A stretch of 64,000 nucleotides of DNA from Enterobacillus tribolii. GTDB taxonomy: Bacteria > Pseudomonadota > Gammaproteobacteria > Enterobacterales > Enterobacteriaceae. The DNA lies in contig NZ_QRAP01000004.1 in assembly GCF_003363015.1 (NCBI RefSeq), forward strand, positions 364,001 through 428,000, written 5' to 3'. Made by a program: the position numbers and the translations under genes. The stretch's first letter is position 1, and every line of letters starts with the position of its first letter. Below the pieces are notes generated by a model. That model made no database searches, was not told the origin of the DNA, and was given only the letters and a program-made list of their open reading frames with translations. This document shows positions 47,845 to 58,619 of the stretch, one piece after another.

Positions 47845-48123
47845 CTCGTTACCTCAGGCAAAACGTCCACGCATTATACCCAAAGTCGCCCGGGTTGCAG
47901 CCGTCATCGCAGTCTGAAAATCCGGATAACGGGCAGATATTCGTCAGATTTCTGCGGTCGGGAACAGCGGCGGCAGAACGCAAAACGGGGACACTAAGTG
48001 TCCCCGTTTGCTGAAAGAGGCGGATGCCCTGCGATTCTCGTCCTGTGGCGATGAGGCAAGCCGTCATCTGTATTCTGGACGAATAGCATCCGGAAGTGTC
48101 TACACCTGATGAACCAATCATCA
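47845..48123. other. glrK leader region downstream of glmY
   Basis: About 280 bp between the glmY 3' end and the glrK start. It carries no supportable gene; a 101-codon minus-strand frame at 47849-48154 overlaps glmY, has no family features and was not called. The glrKR operon promoter, or readthrough from glmY, would lie here. Confidence 0.5.
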
Positions 48124-48288
48124 CAACAAGACACAAAGGCGGTGCCTCACTCAACGTGTCGCCCGATGTTTGATAAAGCGCTTGCGCGACTGTTATCGGT
48201 TAAGCTGGACGATAGGCACCTTACTTCTGGCGTCATTCGATGTTTTATGTAGCGCAATTGGCTGACATAAGGAGGTGAATGAGCAACT
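48124..48288 (-). ncRNA. glmY: small regulatory RNA GlmY
   Basis: The minus strand, starting at 48288, reads AGTTGCTCATTCACC, then CTTATGTCAGCC and GCGCTACATAA, matching the 5' stem-loop of E. coli GlmY, which binds the adaptor RapZ and thereby protects GlmZ and glmS mRNA. Position is also conserved: between purL and glrK, same strand as glrK. The 5' end agrees with a sigma-54 promoter placed just upstream. The 3' end is approximate: an AGGCACCGCCT hairpin (48137-48147) followed by a T/G-rich run suggests an end near 48124-48132. Length is about 160 nt, slightly below the E. coli primary transcript. Confidence 0.85.
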
Positions 48289-48299
48289 GACATGAATAT

Positions 48300-48315
48300 T
48301 GCACAAGCCGTGCCA
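48300..48315 (-). promoter_or_regulatory. sigma-54 promoter of glmY
   Basis: TGGCACGGCTTGTGCA on the minus strand has the -24 GG and -12 GC with the required spacing; only one base of the -12 element differs from consensus TTGCA. The GlmY 5' end follows about 12 bases after the -12 GC. GlrR, encoded nearby, is the activator. Confidence 0.88.
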
Positions 48316-48333
48316 GGTTTATAAATAAAGATT

Positions 48334-48346
48334 CAATTAATTGATT
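48334..48346. promoter_or_regulatory. IHF site of the glmY promoter
   Basis: CAATTAATTGATT fits the IHF consensus (WATCAANNNNTTR on the other strand: AATCAATTAATTG) perfectly and lies in AT-rich DNA between the sigma-54 promoter and the GlrR sites, where DNA bending would be needed. Confidence 0.75.
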
Positions 48347-48381
48347 TAAATGATTAAATAATTTTTGCGTATCTATGTAAC

Positions 48382-48424
48382 AACGCCGGGTGCGCCGGTT
48401 ATCCGCGCCGGTGGCGTTTTTTTG
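48382..48424 (+). terminator. plus-strand terminator-like hairpin with no known gene
   Basis: AACGCC / GGCGTT closes an imperfect inner stem (GCGC / GCGC, TTAT tip) and is followed by eight T on the plus strand. No plus-strand gene precedes it. It overlaps the first GlrR element by two bases. Confidence 0.5.
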
Positions 48425-48536
48425 TCGCTGATCCCCGACACTCGCCAGACCTCCTTTTTTGGCTCAAATAAATCAATCACTTAGATGTCTCCAATTAGAG
48501 ACATCACGATCCCCGCTTTGTAGCCAAATTACGACA
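48423..48536. promoter_or_regulatory. three GlrR-type activator sites upstream of glmY
   Basis: The GlrR recognition pattern TGTC-N10-GACA occurs at 48423-48440 (perfect), 48486-48503 (perfect) and 48519-48536 (TGTA for TGTC). E. coli glmY also has three such sites at enhancer distance from the sigma-54 promoter. Confidence 0.85.
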
Positions 48537-48559
48537 ATCGTTATTTTCCCTTTTTTTTC

Positions 48560-48589
48560 AAAGAAAAAGGGCAGCCTCAGGCTGCCCTT
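48560..48589 (-). terminator. terminator of purL
   Basis: AAGGGCAGCC / GGCTGCCCTT (10 bp, loop TCA), followed on the minus strand by TTTC and more T, 17 bp after the purL stop. Confidence 0.92.
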
Positions 48590-48605
48590 GTTACAACGCC
48601 TCTGT

Positions 48606-51600
48606 TTATCCCAACTGCTTGCGGGCGTTACGGAACATCCGCATCCAGGGGCCGTCCTCTCCCCAGCCGTCCGGGTGCCAGGAGTTGCTGACGGTGCGGA
48701 AAACCCGCTCCGGGTGCGGCATCATCACCGTTGCCCGGCCGCTGGCGCTGGTTACAGCGGTAATACCATTAGGCGAACCGTTTGGGTTGGCCGGATACGC
48801 TTCCGTTACCTTGCCGCTGTTGTCCACAAAGCGCATGGCGACCAGATTATGCTGTTCCAGCGCCGCCAGATGCGCCTCATCACGCACCTCAACACGCCCT
48901 TCACCGTGGGAAACCGCAATCGGAATACGTGAACCGGCCATGCCTGCCAACAACAGCGACGGGCTGTCTGCCACTTCGACCAGGCTGAAACGCGCCTCAA
49001 AACGCTCCGACAGGTTGCGTACGAAACGCGGCCAGTGTTCCGCGCCCGGAATCAGTTCACGCAGGTTCGACATCATCTGGCAGCCGTTACATACCCCCAG
49101 CGCCAGCGTCTGCGGGCGGTGGAAGAACGCTTCAAACCGATCACGCGCACGTGGGTTGAACAGAATCGACTTGGCCCAGCCTTCCCCGGCGCCCAACACG
49201 TCACCGTAGGAGAAACCGCCGCACGCCACCAGTGCGTGGAAATCATCCAGCCCTGTACGTCCGGAAAGGATGTCGCTCATATGCACGTCAACCGCATCAA
49301 AACCGGCGCGATGGAACGCCGCCGCCATTTCAACGTGTGAGTTAACGCCCTGTTCACGCAGCACCGCCAGCTTGGGACGGTGCCCACGGGCAATATAAGG
49401 CGCGGCGATATCTTCACGCGGATCAAAGCCCAGCACCACGTTCAGGCCGGGATCGCTCTCCACCTGTTTGGCCTGATGTTCCTGATCGGCACACGCCGGG
49501 TTATCGCGCATGCGCTGCATTTGCCAGGTCGTTTCCGCCCACCACAGACGCAGGCGGGCGCGGCTTTCGCGGTAAATTTCCTGTTCTCCGGCGCGTAACA
49601 GGAAATCATCTCCCGCTGTCGCTTCGCCGAGCAGGTATACACAATCGCTGAGGCCATGTTCGGCAAAAATACGCGTGACGTCATCGCCGTCCTGCGCGCG
49701 AATCTGAATCACCGCCCCGAGTTCTTCGTTAAACAAGCTTGCCAGATGGTCGTCGCCCAGCGCGCTGATGTCCGCATTGATGCCGCAATGGCCGGCAAAC
49801 GCCATTTCCGCCAGCGTAACCAGCAGGCCGCCGTCGGAACGGTCGTGGTAGGCCAGCAGTTTGTCTTTGTGCACCAGCGTCTGCATAGCGGCAAAGAAGC
49901 CGGCCAGTTGATCAACGCTACGCACGTCGGCCGGCTGGTCGCCGAGCTGGCGGTAAACCTGCGCCAGCGCCGTCGCCCCCAACGTCTGATGACCGGCGCC
50001 GAGATCGATCAGCAGTAGACGGTTGTCGCCGCGATCGAGGCGCAACTGCGGCGTTACGGTACGGCGCACATCTTCCACACGGGCGAAGGCGGTAATCACC
50101 AGCGACAGCGGCGACGTCATCTCACGGGATTCTTTCCCCTCCTGCCAGCGGGTTTTCATCGACATCGAATCTTTACCGACCGGAATCGTCAGCCCCAGCG
50201 CCGGGCACAACTCCTCACCCACCGCTTTTACTGCGGCATACAGGCCGGCATCTTCACCGGGATGCCCGGCTGCGGCCATCCAGTTAGCGGAAAGCTTCAC
50301 GCGCTTCAGTTCGCCGATATCGGCGGCGGCAATATTGGTCAGCGCTTCGCCGACCGCCATGCGGGCGGAGGCGGCGAAGTCCAGCAGCGCAACCGGCGCA
50401 CGCTCGCCGATAGACATGGCTTCGCCGTAATAGCTGTCGAGACTGGCGGTGGTCACCGCGCAGTCCGCTACCGGAATCTGCCAGGGGCCGACCATCTGGT
50501 CGCGCGACACCATGCCGGTGACGGTACGGTCGCCGATGGTGATCAGGAACGTTTTCTCCGCCACCGCGGGCAGATGCAGGACACGATGCACCGCATCCGC
50601 CAGGGAGATATTTTCCCGTTGCAGCGCCGCGCCGTGCGCCTGTTGCGTCTTCACGTCACGCGTCATCTTCGGCGTTTTGCCCAGCAGCACGTCCAGCGGC
50701 ATGTCGATGGGTTTGTTGCCGAAATGGCGGTCATTCAGCGTCAGGTGACGTTCTTCGGTCGCCTCGCCGATAACCGCATAAGGCGCGCGCTCGCGGCGGC
50801 AGATTTCATCAAACAGCGCCAGTTGTTCCGGCGCCACGGCCATCACGTAACGCTCCTGGGATTCGTTACACCACACTTCCAGCGGGCTCATGCCGGGTTC
50901 ATCGTTGAGAATATCGCGCAGTTCGAAACGGCCGCCGCGACCGCCGTCGCTCACCAGCTCAGGCATCGCGTTCGACAACCCGCCGGCACCGACGTCGTGG
51001 ATAAACAGAATGGGGTTTTTGTCGCCCAGCTGCCAGCAACGGTCGATAACCTCCTGGCAGCGGCGCTCCATTTCCGGGTTATCGCGCTGCACGGAGGCGA
51101 AGTCGAGATCGGCGTCTGACTGGCCGGAGGCCATCGACGAGGCCGCACCGCCGCCCAGGCCGATATTCATCGCCGGCCCGCCCAGCACGATCAGCTTGGC
51201 GCCGACGCTGATTTCACCTTTCTGCACGTGTTCGGCGCGGATGTTGCCGATGCCGCCCGCCAGCATGATGGGCTTATGGTAGCCGCGCAGCTCGGTGCCG
51301 TTATGGCTGCTGACCTGCTCTTCATAGGTGCGGAAATAGCCCAGCAACGCCGGACGGCCGAATTCGTTGTTGAACGCAGCGCCGCCCAGCGGTCCTTCGG
51401 TCATGATATCGAGTGCGGAAACGATACGTTCCGGCTTGCCGAAATCCTGCTCCCACGGCTGTTCAAAGCCCGGAATACGCAGGTTGGAAACGGAAAAGCC
51501 GACCAGCCCTGCCTTCGGCTTGGCGCCGCGCCCCGTAGCGCCTTCATCGCGGATTTCACCGCCTGACCCGGTTGCTGCGCCCGGCCACGGCGAGATCGCC

Positions 51601-52499
51601 GTCGGGTGGTTATGGGTTTCCACTTTCATCAGGATGTGCGCCTCTTCCTGATGATAATCGTATACGCCGCTGTCAGGATCGGCGAAGAAGCGCCCGACCT
51701 GTGAGCCTTCCATCACGGCGGCGTTGTCTTTATAGGCGGACAAAACGTAGTCCGGCGTCTGCTCAAACGTATTTTTGATCATTTTGAACAGCGACTTCGG
51801 CTGCGTCTGGCCGTCAATCACCCAGTCCGCATTGAAAATCTTGTGGCGACAGTGCTCCGAGTTTGCCTGTGCAAACATGTAAAGCTCAATGTCGTTGGGG
51901 TTGCGCCCCAGTTCCTTAAACGCCGCCAGCAGGTAGTCGATCTCATCTTCAGCCAGCGCCAGGCCCAGACGCACGTTGGCGCTTTCCAGCGCGCTGCGCC
52001 CCGTTCCCAGCACGTCCACGCTCTGTAACGGCGCCGGAGAGTGATGGGCGAACAGGCTTTCCGCCTGCTGAAGCTCGCGGAACACGCGCTCCATCATGCG
52101 ATCGTGTAGCAGCCCTTCCAGCGTCTGCCATTGCGCCGCACTCATTTCCGCAGCGTCGACGTAATACGCCAGCCCGCGCTCCAGACGCAGCACGCTCTGT
52201 AAGCCGCAGTTGTGGGCGATGTCCGTAGCCTTGGAAGACCAGGGAGAAATGGTGCCGGGGCGCGGCGTGACCAGCAACAGGCGGCCTTTGGACTCATGCT
52301 CCGCCAGCGAAGGGCCGTATTGCAGCAAGCGCTGCAGCGTGGCGGTTTCTTCCCCGGACAGCGGCGTGCTGACATCGGCGAAATGGACGAATTCCGCATA
52401 GATGTCATTAACCGGAAGGGAAGCGTCCTGACAGGCGGACAGCAGTTTGGTGATACGGAAGGCGGATAACGCCGGCGAGCCACGCAGTATTTCCATCAT
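48606..52499 (-). CDS. purL: phosphoribosylformylglycinamidine synthase
   Basis: PurL makes FGAM from FGAR, glutamine and ATP in purine synthesis. The start is set at the first of two adjacent ATGs (52497-52499), giving [15 protein letters not shown] as in E. coli and 1297 residues; the upstream frame extension has no family support. N-terminal and linker domains are followed by the synthetase domains ([20 protein letters not shown] segment [20 protein letters not shown]) and a C-terminal glutaminase domain with the Cys nucleophile in [18 protein letters not shown] (about 1137). Confidence 0.97.
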   Translation of the reverse strand: MMEILRGSPALSAFRITKLLSACQDASLPVNDIYAEFVHFADVSTPLSGEETATLQRLLQYGPSLAEHESKGRLLLVTPRPGTISPWSSKATDIAHNCGLQSVLRLERGLAYYVDAAEMSAAQWQTLEGLLHDRMMERVFRELQQAESLFAHHSPAPLQSVDVLGTGRSALESANVRLGLALAEDEIDYLLAAFKELGRNPNDIELYMFAQANSEHCRHKIFNADWVIDGQTQPKSLFKMIKNTFEQTPDYVLSAYKDNAAVMEGSQVGRFFADPDSGVYDYHQEEAHILMKVETHNHPTAISPWPGAATGSGGEIRDEGATGRGAKPKAGLVGFSVSNLRIPGFEQPWEQDFGKPERIVSALDIMTEGPLGGAAFNNEFGRPALLGYFRTYEEQVSSHNGTELRGYHKPIMLAGGIGNIRAEHVQKGEISVGAKLIVLGGPAMNIGLGGGAASSMASGQSDADLDFASVQRDNPEMERRCQEVIDRCWQLGDKNPILFIHDVGAGGLSNAMPELVSDGGRGGRFELRDILNDEPGMSPLEVWCNESQERYVMAVAPEQLALFDEICRRERAPYAVIGEATEERHLTLNDRHFGNKPIDMPLDVLLGKTPKMTRDVKTQQAHGAALQRENISLADAVHRVLHLPAVAEKTFLITIGDRTVTGMVSRDQMVGPWQIPVADCAVTTASLDSYYGEAMSIGERAPVALLDFAASARMAVGEALTNIAAADIGELKRVKLSANWMAAAGHPGEDAGLYAAVKAVGEELCPALGLTIPVGKDSMSMKTRWQEGKESREMTSPLSLVITAFARVEDVRRTVTPQLRLDRGDNRLLLIDLGAGHQTLGATALAQVYRQLGDQPADVRSVDQLAGFFAAMQTLVHKDKLLAYHDRSDGGLLVTLAEMAFAGHCGINADISALGDDHLASLFNEELGAVIQIRAQDGDDVTRIFAEHGLSDCVYLLGEATAGDDFLLRAGEQEIYRESRARLRLWWAETTWQMQRMRDNPACADQEHQAKQVESDPGLNVVLGFDPREDIAAPYIARGHRPKLAVLREQGVNSHVEMAAAFHRAGFDAVDVHMSDILSGRTGLDDFHALVACGGFSYGDVLGAGEGWAKSILFNPRARDRFEAFFHRPQTLALGVCNGCQMMSNLRELIPGAEHWPRFVRNLSERFEARFSLVEVADSPSLLLAGMAGSRIPIAVSHGEGRVEVRDEAHLAALEQHNLVAMRFVDNSGKVTEAYPANPNGSPNGITAVTSASGRATVMMPHPERVFRTVSNSWHPDGWGEDGPWMRMFRNARKQLG

Positions 52500-52571
52500 C
52501 TTTGAGGTTCTCTTGTCTTCGAAGCGCTGACAACAGCGCTTCAGTGGGCGCAACAGGGGAAAACGCGCGTC

Positions 52572-52610
52572 ATTATAGAGAATCTGTCCGTCCGACGAAA
52601 CCGTTTGCGT
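52572..52610 (-). promoter_or_regulatory. purL promoter with PurR box
   Basis: On the minus strand the -10 element is TATAAT (52572-52577). The 16-bp PurR box ACGCAAACGGTTTCGT (52595-52610) overlaps the -35 position, so PurR binding blocks polymerase. The box agrees with the PurR consensus at nearly every base and, from memory, is the same as the E. coli purL operator. Confidence 0.85.
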
Positions 52611-52775
52611 AGTCTTTCTTTCGATCGCTTGATTTCATTACCCGATTAACTTTCTGTGTTATTTGAGTTGCACACTGACGTTTTGTTAAGCAAAATGCCG
52701 CTTGCCTGATGATTTAACCATATATTACCCACGGAATGCCTACCGCCTCACGATGCGTCGCTGAGAGATAACTAT

Positions 52776-54236
52776 TTGAAACGCATAAAATTAAATTATT
52801 ATCTTATCGGTATTGTCTCTGCGCTGCTGGCGTTGGCCCTCTGGCCTAACATCTCCTGGCACGGCAGCGGCGAAAGCCAGCTTCAGCAAATCCGCAGCCG
52901 CGGAGAGTTACGCATAAGTACGATCACATCGGCCATCACCTACAACGGAAATGACAAAAATCCGGCGGGGCTGGATTATGAACTGGCCCGCCGCTTCGCC
53001 GACTACCTCAACGTGAAGCTGCACGTCACCGTGCGCCCGACGCTGCCGGAGCTGTTTGACGACCTGGACAGCGGCAAAACAGACATGGTCGCTGCCGGTC
53101 TGCTGTACAACACCGCCCGCCTCAGCCGTTTCCGCACCGGGCCGGCTTATTATTCCGTCTCTCAGCAGTTGGTTTACCGTCAGGGCAGCGTACGCCCGCG
53201 CAACCTGAAGGACCTGAAAGGCGATTTGGTGGTACAGTCCGGCTCCGCGCACATCACCACGCTTAACCAACTTAAGCAGCTTAAATACCCGGACTTAACG
53301 TGGAACTCATCCAGCGATCTGTCAGCCAACGAGCTGATGAGCGAGGTGGTGTCGGGGAAACTGAATTACACCATCGCCGATTCCGTGTCGATCGCCATTT
53401 TCCAGCGCATTCATCCGCAACTTGCCGTCGCCTTTGACGTCAGCGATGAAGAACCGGTGATGTGGTACCTCAGCCGTTCCGTTGACGACAGCCTGTACGC
53501 CGCGATGCTCGACTTTTTCAGCAATATCGTGGAGGACGGCACGCTGGCGCGTCTGGAAGAGAAGTACCTGGGCCACGTCGGCAGCTTCGACTACGTTGAC
53601 ACGCGCACCTTCCTTAACGCCATTGATAACGTGCTGCCGTCGCTGAAGGGCATCTTTGATAAATACGCCGACAAAATTGACTGGCGCCTGCTGGCGGCCA
53701 TTTCCTATCAGGAATCACACTGGAACCCGCAGGCCACCTCCCCCACCGGGGTACGCGGCCTGATGATGCTGACCAAAGCCACCGCCGAAGGCGTCGGCGT
53801 CAGGGATCGCCTTGATCCGGAGCAAAGCGTGGCCGGCGGCTCGCTGTACCTGGAGCGCCTGATGGAGAAAGTGCCGGACAGCGTGCCGGAAGATGAAAAA
53901 ATATGGTTCGCGCTGGCGGCATACAACATGGGCTATGGTCATATGCTGGACGTTCGTCAGCTTACGCAGAAACAGGGCGGCGATCCGGACAGTTGGGTCG
54001 ATGTTAAACAGCGCCTGCCCATGCTCAGCCAGAAACGCTATTACACGCAAACGACGTACGGCTATGCCCGCGGGCATGAAGCTTACAAGTACGTTGAGAA
54101 TATCCGCCGCTATATGCTCAGCCTGGAAGGCTACCTGCTGGAGAAAGAGAAACAGGCAGCGGCGGAGATTGCCCATCAGGAAGCCCTGGGGAGAGGCTAT
54201 CCGGTCGTCGCCGTTGACAACGTGTTGCGCAACTGA
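52776..54236 (+). CDS. mltF: membrane-bound lytic transglycosylase F
   Basis: MltF cleaves peptidoglycan. The 486 residues comprise an N-terminal anchor ([19 protein letters not shown]), a solute-binding-like regulatory domain (about 40-265) and an SLT domain with the catalytic Glu in [19 protein letters not shown] (about 314) and [14 protein letters not shown]. The start is TTG 52776, opening [12 protein letters not shown] as in E. coli. Divergent from purL. Confidence 0.95.
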   Translation: MKRIKLNYYLIGIVSALLALALWPNISWHGSGESQLQQIRSRGELRISTITSAITYNGNDKNPAGLDYELARRFADYLNVKLHVTVRPTLPELFDDLDSGKTDMVAAGLLYNTARLSRFRTGPAYYSVSQQLVYRQGSVRPRNLKDLKGDLVVQSGSAHITTLNQLKQLKYPDLTWNSSSDLSANELMSEVVSGKLNYTIADSVSIAIFQRIHPQLAVAFDVSDEEPVMWYLSRSVDDSLYAAMLDFFSNIVEDGTLARLEEKYLGHVGSFDYVDTRTFLNAIDNVLPSLKGIFDKYADKIDWRLLAAISYQESHWNPQATSPTGVRGLMMLTKATAEGVGVRDRLDPEQSVAGGSLYLERLMEKVPDSVPEDEKIWFALAAYNMGYGHMLDVRQLTQKQGGDPDSWVDVKQRLPMLSQKRYYTQTTYGYARGHEAYKYVENIRRYMLSLEGYLLEKEKQAAAEIAHQEALGRGYPVVAVDNVLRN

Positions 54237-54240
54237 CGCC

Positions 54241-54759
<519 letters not shown>

Positions 54760-54905
54760 TCACCTCTGCATTTTTATCGCCCGGCATTATACATGGGTTG
54801 CCGGGCGTGTCTCCGGCTTCTGAGCCAGATCATATTTCCGCGGATGATTTACCCTTATGCTGTTCGCCGTTCATCGTGTATGACATCAACAGGAGAATTT
54901 ATCCC

Positions 54906-55229
54906 ATGGTAAGAAAAGCCTTACTCGCCGCTTCGCTGCTGTTTTCCTCTCTTTCGGTATTGGCCGCTGAACACTGGATTGACGTGCGCGTACCGGAGCA
55001 GTATCAGGAAGCCCATGTACAGGGCGCCGTCAACATTCCGCTGAAACAGTTGGAACAACGTATTGGTGAAGTCACCCAAAATAAAGACGATACGCTGCAC
55101 CTGTACTGCAACAGCGGTAATCAGTCCGGCAAGGCAGAGAAGTTATTACAGCAGATGGGATATCAGCACGCCGTAAATGAAGGCGGCCTGAAAGACGTCG
55201 AGAAAACCCAGACGCTGGTCAGGCAATAA
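54906..55229 (+). CDS. pspE: periplasmic rhodanese (PspE-like thiosulfate sulfurtransferase)
   Basis: The start at ATG 54906, preceded by AGGAG, gives a 107-residue precursor with a signal peptide (KALLAASLLFSSLSVLAAEH, cleavage after Ala-Ala about 21). The single rhodanese domain has IDVRVPEQYQEAHVQGAVNI and the active Cys in YCNSGNQSGKA (about 72). Length and secretion are like E. coli PspE, but there is no psp operon around it, so the symbol rests on family resemblance. Confidence 0.88.
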   Translation: MVRKALLAASLLFSSLSVLAAEHWIDVRVPEQYQEAHVQGAVNIPLKQLEQRIGEVTQNKDDTLHLYCNSGNQSGKAEKLLQQMGYQHAVNEGGLKDVEKTQTLVRQ

Positions 55230-55269
55230 CGACCAGGGTATCGGAAGGGCGGGACGTTACCCGCTCTTT

Positions 55270-55929
55270 TTACTCCAGTTGCTGTAATCCGCCGCTTTTA
55301 CTGACGCGGAAACGGTGCTCGCAGTAGGCCAGCAGCGGGTTATCCTGCTTGCTGTCGCTGTAGCCGCTGAACAAACGCAGTGGTTTGCCCAGGCGTTGCT
55401 CCAACTGCACCACTTTTTCCTTCCCCAGACAACGCAACGGTAATACCCAGCCGCCGTTACGCCGCGCAACGCGGCTGCCAATCAGGCGTACCTGATGGAT
55501 AAAGGGTGTATCGTCATAAACCTGCTCCACTAAATGCTGCGGCGAACCGGTGATCAACCAGACTTCGGCGGTATTGCTGGCAAGATATTCACGCAAACGG
55601 GCCTGCACCACGGGAAACGGCGTCCGCTGCCGGCGGAATGCTTTGACGAACTGTAACTCCAGCGCCCTCAGGCTCGCTTCCCGGTGACCGAACGTTATCG
55701 CCCACAGCAGCAGGCTCATCGGCCAGCGCGCGGCCCGCCCCCTGAACAGCAGCCCCAGGCCGATAACCGGCAATAACGGCACCACCAGCACCCCATTTTG
55801 CGGCATACGTCGCAGCAGATAGCGCAGAAAACTGCCGAACAGATCCTGCTGATGCAACGTGCCGTCTAAATCAAAGAAAATCACTCTTTTTGGCTGTGGT
55901 TCCGTCAACGTTTTCCCCTTATGCGCCAA
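55270..55929 (-). CDS. pgpC: phosphatidylglycerophosphatase C (YfhB)
   Basis: PgpC is one of three enzymes that dephosphorylate phosphatidylglycerophosphate. The 219-residue HAD-family protein has the nucleophile motif FFDLDGTLHQQD (about 18-29), a hydrophobic membrane segment (VLVVPLLPVIGLGLLF), the motif II Thr in VWLITGSPQHLV and motif III-IV residues in FSGYSDSKQDNPLL. It lies next to tadA as in E. coli. Confidence 0.92.
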   Translation of the reverse strand: MAHKGKTLTEPQPKRVIFFDLDGTLHQQDLFGSFLRYLLRRMPQNGVLVVPLLPVIGLGLLFRGRAARWPMSLLLWAITFGHREASLRALELQFVKAFRRQRTPFPVVQARLREYLASNTAEVWLITGSPQHLVEQVYDDTPFIHQVRLIGSRVARRNGGWVLPLRCLGKEKVVQLEQRLGKPLRLFSGYSDSKQDNPLLAYCEHRFRVSKSGGLQQLE

Positions 55930-56545
55930 TCGCTATGAATTGCCTGAATATTCCGTAATTTAAAATATACCGCCGGTGAACGCCAGATCATGATGAAAAT
56001 ATGAAGCTCACGGACATTGCCGGGATTATTGTTAATGGGCAGTAAATGAATAAGCGGCGTTACAGACTAAACAAGACATTTTATTTTCGACAGAAAAACA
56101 AACAGTAATATGTGCAGCTTCCTGCCAGCGCTGGCTCGTATGATATCCGCACACTACACTTTGATACGGATTCTCAGTTTTCCCCTCTGTCAGATACCTG
56201 ATTAAAGTGTCAGGAGGCCGGAGGCATTCCTCAGGACCAATGCTTCTACCGTATACCGTATTATCGATATTAACGGGCATGAAAGTAATCATAAAAATAT
56301 TAGCATCGACGTTTATAAAAAATAGTTGCCATATTATTCCCTTCCCGGAATTTCCGGGGAGGGAATGCGGATAATAATATGAATAACAGCTTGCTGTTTT
56401 CATATTCGTTCTTCGCCGTGTATTTCTCATTCACACCATTTACTCTCCATTAACCTTACCGCACGACACCCCATATTGGGTTCACGGCTGATTTATGCTA
56501 TCTTACGCCGGCGTTTTATACTGAGAATAAATTTAGCCTGCTGAT
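55930..56545. other. intergenic region between pgpC and yfhL with a strong hairpin
   Basis: About 615 bp with no supportable gene; a 132-codon minus-strand frame at 56032-56430 has no family features or ribosome binding site. The main structure is the inverted repeat at 56331-56380, listed separately. The yfhL promoter must lie near 56480-56530. Confidence 0.5.
56331..56380. repeat. long inverted repeat with 14-bp stem upstream of yfhL
   Basis: Arms 56336-56349 and 56353-56366 pair over 14 bp (one G-T pair, 3-nt loop). A second matching pair, ATATTATT 56331-56338 and AATAATAT 56373-56380, flanks it. Neither strand shows a proper T run. Confidence 0.6.
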
Positions 56546-56806
56546 ATGTCCTTACTGATTACCAAGAAATGTATCAATTGCGATATGTGCGAACCTGAGT
56601 GCCCGAACCAGGCCATCACCATGGGCGACAGCATTTATGAAATCGACCCGGCGCGTTGCACCGAATGTATCGGTCATTACGACGAACCTACCTGCATGAA
56701 GGTCTGCCCGATCGACAACACCATCATTCGCGATCCCGCTCACCCGGAAAGTAATGAAGCCTTGTGGGATAAATTCGTCCTGCTGCACCACGCCGATAAA
56801 ATTTGA
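56546..56806 (+). CDS. yfhL: YfhL-type 2[4Fe-4S] ferredoxin
   Basis: An 86-residue ferredoxin with two 4Fe-4S motifs: CINCDMCEPECPNQA (about 9-23) and CTECIGHYDEPTCMKVCPID (about 38-57), with the extra loop between the second and third Cys of cluster two, as in the Alvin-type ferredoxins YfhL and FdxA. Its electron partner is unknown; it is conserved in this position in E. coli. Confidence 0.95.
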   Translation: MSLLITKKCINCDMCEPECPNQAITMGDSIYEIDPARCTECIGHYDEPTCMKVCPIDNTIIRDPAHPESNEALWDKFVLLHHADKI

Positions 56807-56811
56807 CGCAT

Positions 56812-56841
56812 AAAAAAGGCGGAACCATGTCCGCCTTTTTT
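56812..56841. terminator. bidirectional terminator between yfhL and yfiF
   Basis: AAAAAAGGCGGA / TCCGCCTTTTTT (12 bp, 6-nt loop) between convergent genes, with A and T runs that serve both directions. Confidence 0.95.
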
Positions 56842-56858
56842 GCACGCCTGAATAAACG

Positions 56859-57869
56859 CTACGCGTTCTGCCGCCACCACTCCGACAGCAAAATACCGGT
56901 CGCAACGGAAACGTTCAGGCTTTCCACTTTCCCGGTGCCGTCAATTGACAGGTTAAGATCGCCCTGACGCCACAGGCTGTCGGACAACCCGTCGCCTTCC
57001 TGACCTAACACCAGCACCATCTTGCGCGGCAGCTCGGCTTTTGCCAGCGGCGTACCCTTGTGGCTTGAGGTAGTAACGATGCGATAACCGGCATTACGGA
57101 AAGACTCCAGCACGGAATCGAAGCCGTCCGCATTGATCGCCTGAATATGCTCGGCCCCGCCTTCCGCGGTACGTACCGCAGCGCCGGACTCCAGCAGCGC
57201 CGCATCCTGAACGATGACGCCGCGCACGCCGAAGTGCGCGCAGGTACGCATGATGCCGCCCAGGTTATGCGGGTTGCCGACGTCTTCCAGCGCCAGAACG
57301 CAATCCGTGTCGCCGGCGTTCTGCAAGTATGCTGAAACGTCCAGTCCGTTACGCTTTTTAATCAGGAAGCACACCCCGCCATGGTGCTCGGTGCCTGAAG
57401 CTTTTGCCAGCTCAGCGTCATCCACCACGTGGTAAGCTTTACGGTTCGCCGCCATCCAGCGCAGCGCTTCACGAAAACGGGGTGTTACCGACTGAACGAA
57501 CCAGGCGCGCACGATGGAGTCAGGTCGGCTGGCAAACAATGCCTGACAGGCGTTTTCGCCATAGACGCGGGTTTCTTCGTTACGCTGACGGCGTAACTGC
57601 TCCGGATCGATAAAACTTTTACCGGAGATACCGCCGTGATCGGGCTTCTCTTCTTCAGAAGGCCCCCGGGAAACGGTTTTCCAGGGAGAATCATATTCTT
57701 TGCGCGGACGGTCATTCCCGCGATCGCGGCCGCCGCCTTTGCGGTCTCCGGAGCGGTTATCACGCCCCTGTCGCGGCTTGCCGCCCTTTTTATCGCTTTT
57801 TTTCTCGTCCTCGCCACGGACGTACATTACTTTTACTTTACCGTTTTTGCCGTTTAACGAATCGCTCAT
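56859..57869 (-). CDS. yfiF: SpoU-family RNA methyltransferase YfiF
   Basis: Start set at ATG 57867-57869 ([18 protein letters not shown]), as in E. coli YfiF; the open frame extends further but without family similarity. The 336-residue protein has a basic, disordered N-terminus (about 15-85, rich in Lys/Arg/Gly/Asp), an RNA-binding substrate domain (about 90-180), and a SPOUT methyltransferase domain with [32 protein letters not shown] and [18 protein letters not shown], forming the SAM-binding trefoil knot. RNA target not known. Confidence 0.93.
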   Translation of the reverse strand: MSDSLNGKNGKVKVMYVRGEDEKKSDKKGGKPRQGRDNRSGDRKGGGRDRGNDRPRKEYDSPWKTVSRGPSEEEKPDHGGISGKSFIDPEQLRRQRNEETRVYGENACQALFASRPDSIVRAWFVQSVTPRFREALRWMAANRKAYHVVDDAELAKASGTEHHGGVCFLIKKRNGLDVSAYLQNAGDTDCVLALEDVGNPHNLGGIMRTCAHFGVRGVIVQDAALLESGAAVRTAEGGAEHIQAINADGFDSVLESFRNAGYRIVTTSSHKGTPLAKAELPRKMVLVLGQEGDGLSDSLWRQGDLNLSIDGTGKVESLNVSVATGILLSEWWRQNA

Positions 57870-58088
57870 GACACCCTCTCCACCAATGCGCAGGGCGCGA
57901 AGATTACCTGATGTCACCCAACTACGCCACAGGCATAATACAAAAGACAATATCTATTGTAATCATCGAAAAAATCACGTTGTAGTTAGCATCACCAAGA
58001 ATGATAATGATTAACAATTATCCAACATCTCACGGTTAACGAGATGTCCGATACTGACGAACAGCAACACAACCAATTGAGGTTAATT

Positions 58089-58520
58089 ATGAATACCGTC
58101 TGTCCATCCTGCCAAACCACCAATCGCCTGCCGGAAGAGCGTATCACAGAGCAGGCTAAATGCGGACGCTGCGGACATGAACTGTTTGACGGTGAAGTTA
58201 TCAATGCCACAGCACAAACATTGGATAAAATATTACAGGACGACGCACCGGTATTGATCGACTTCTGGGCGCCGTGGTGCGGCCCCTGCCGCAGCTTTGC
58301 TCCGATTTTTGAAGACGTGGCCCAGGAACGCGCGGGCAAAATCCGCTGCGTCAAAGTCAACACTGAAGCCGAGCCGGAACTGAGCGCCCGTTTCCGTATC
58401 CGCAGTATTCCGACCATCATGCTCTACCACAATGGCAAACTGGTGGACATGCTGAATGGCGCAGTACCGAAAGCGCCGTTCGACAACTGGCTGGACGAAG
58501 TTCTGACCGCCAAAGCCTGA
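58089..58520 (+). CDS. trxC: thioredoxin 2
   Basis: TrxC is a cytoplasmic thioredoxin induced by oxidative stress. The start at 58089 gives 143 residues: an N-terminal zinc finger (CPSCQTTN and CGRCGHE, about 5-34), then the thioredoxin domain with active site [12 protein letters not shown] (about 61-72) and the cis-Pro in [12 protein letters not shown] follows GAGG. A 45-bp upstream frame extension has no support. Confidence 0.96.
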   Translation: MNTVCPSCQTTNRLPEERITEQAKCGRCGHELFDGEVINATAQTLDKILQDDAPVLIDFWAPWCGPCRSFAPIFEDVAQERAGKIRCVKVNTEAEPELSARFRIRSIPTIMLYHNGKLVDMLNGAVPKAPFDNWLDEVLTAKA

Positions 58521-58529
58521 TGCCGTTTC

Positions 58530-58555
58530 GCCGGTCTTGCTGATGCAGGACCGGC
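58530..58555 (+). terminator. terminator of trxC
   Basis: GCCGGTC(T)TGC / GCA(G)GACCGGC with TGAT loop, followed by TTT, about 10 bp after the trxC stop. Confidence 0.75.
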
Positions 58556-58619
58556 TTTACCGCCCTGCCCCGCCTTGTTTAGAATAGCGCCTTTATTCCC
58601 GTTAATTCCCGGAAGTTTG

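Noticed and set aside
47849..48154. 101-codon minus-strand frame upstream of glrK
   Set aside because: It overlaps the 3' part of glmY, is rich in Cys/Ser without family likeness, and lacks a ribosome binding site.
56032..56430. 132-codon minus-strand frame between pgpC and yfhL
   Set aside because: Contains the long hairpin, has no start signal and resembles no known family.
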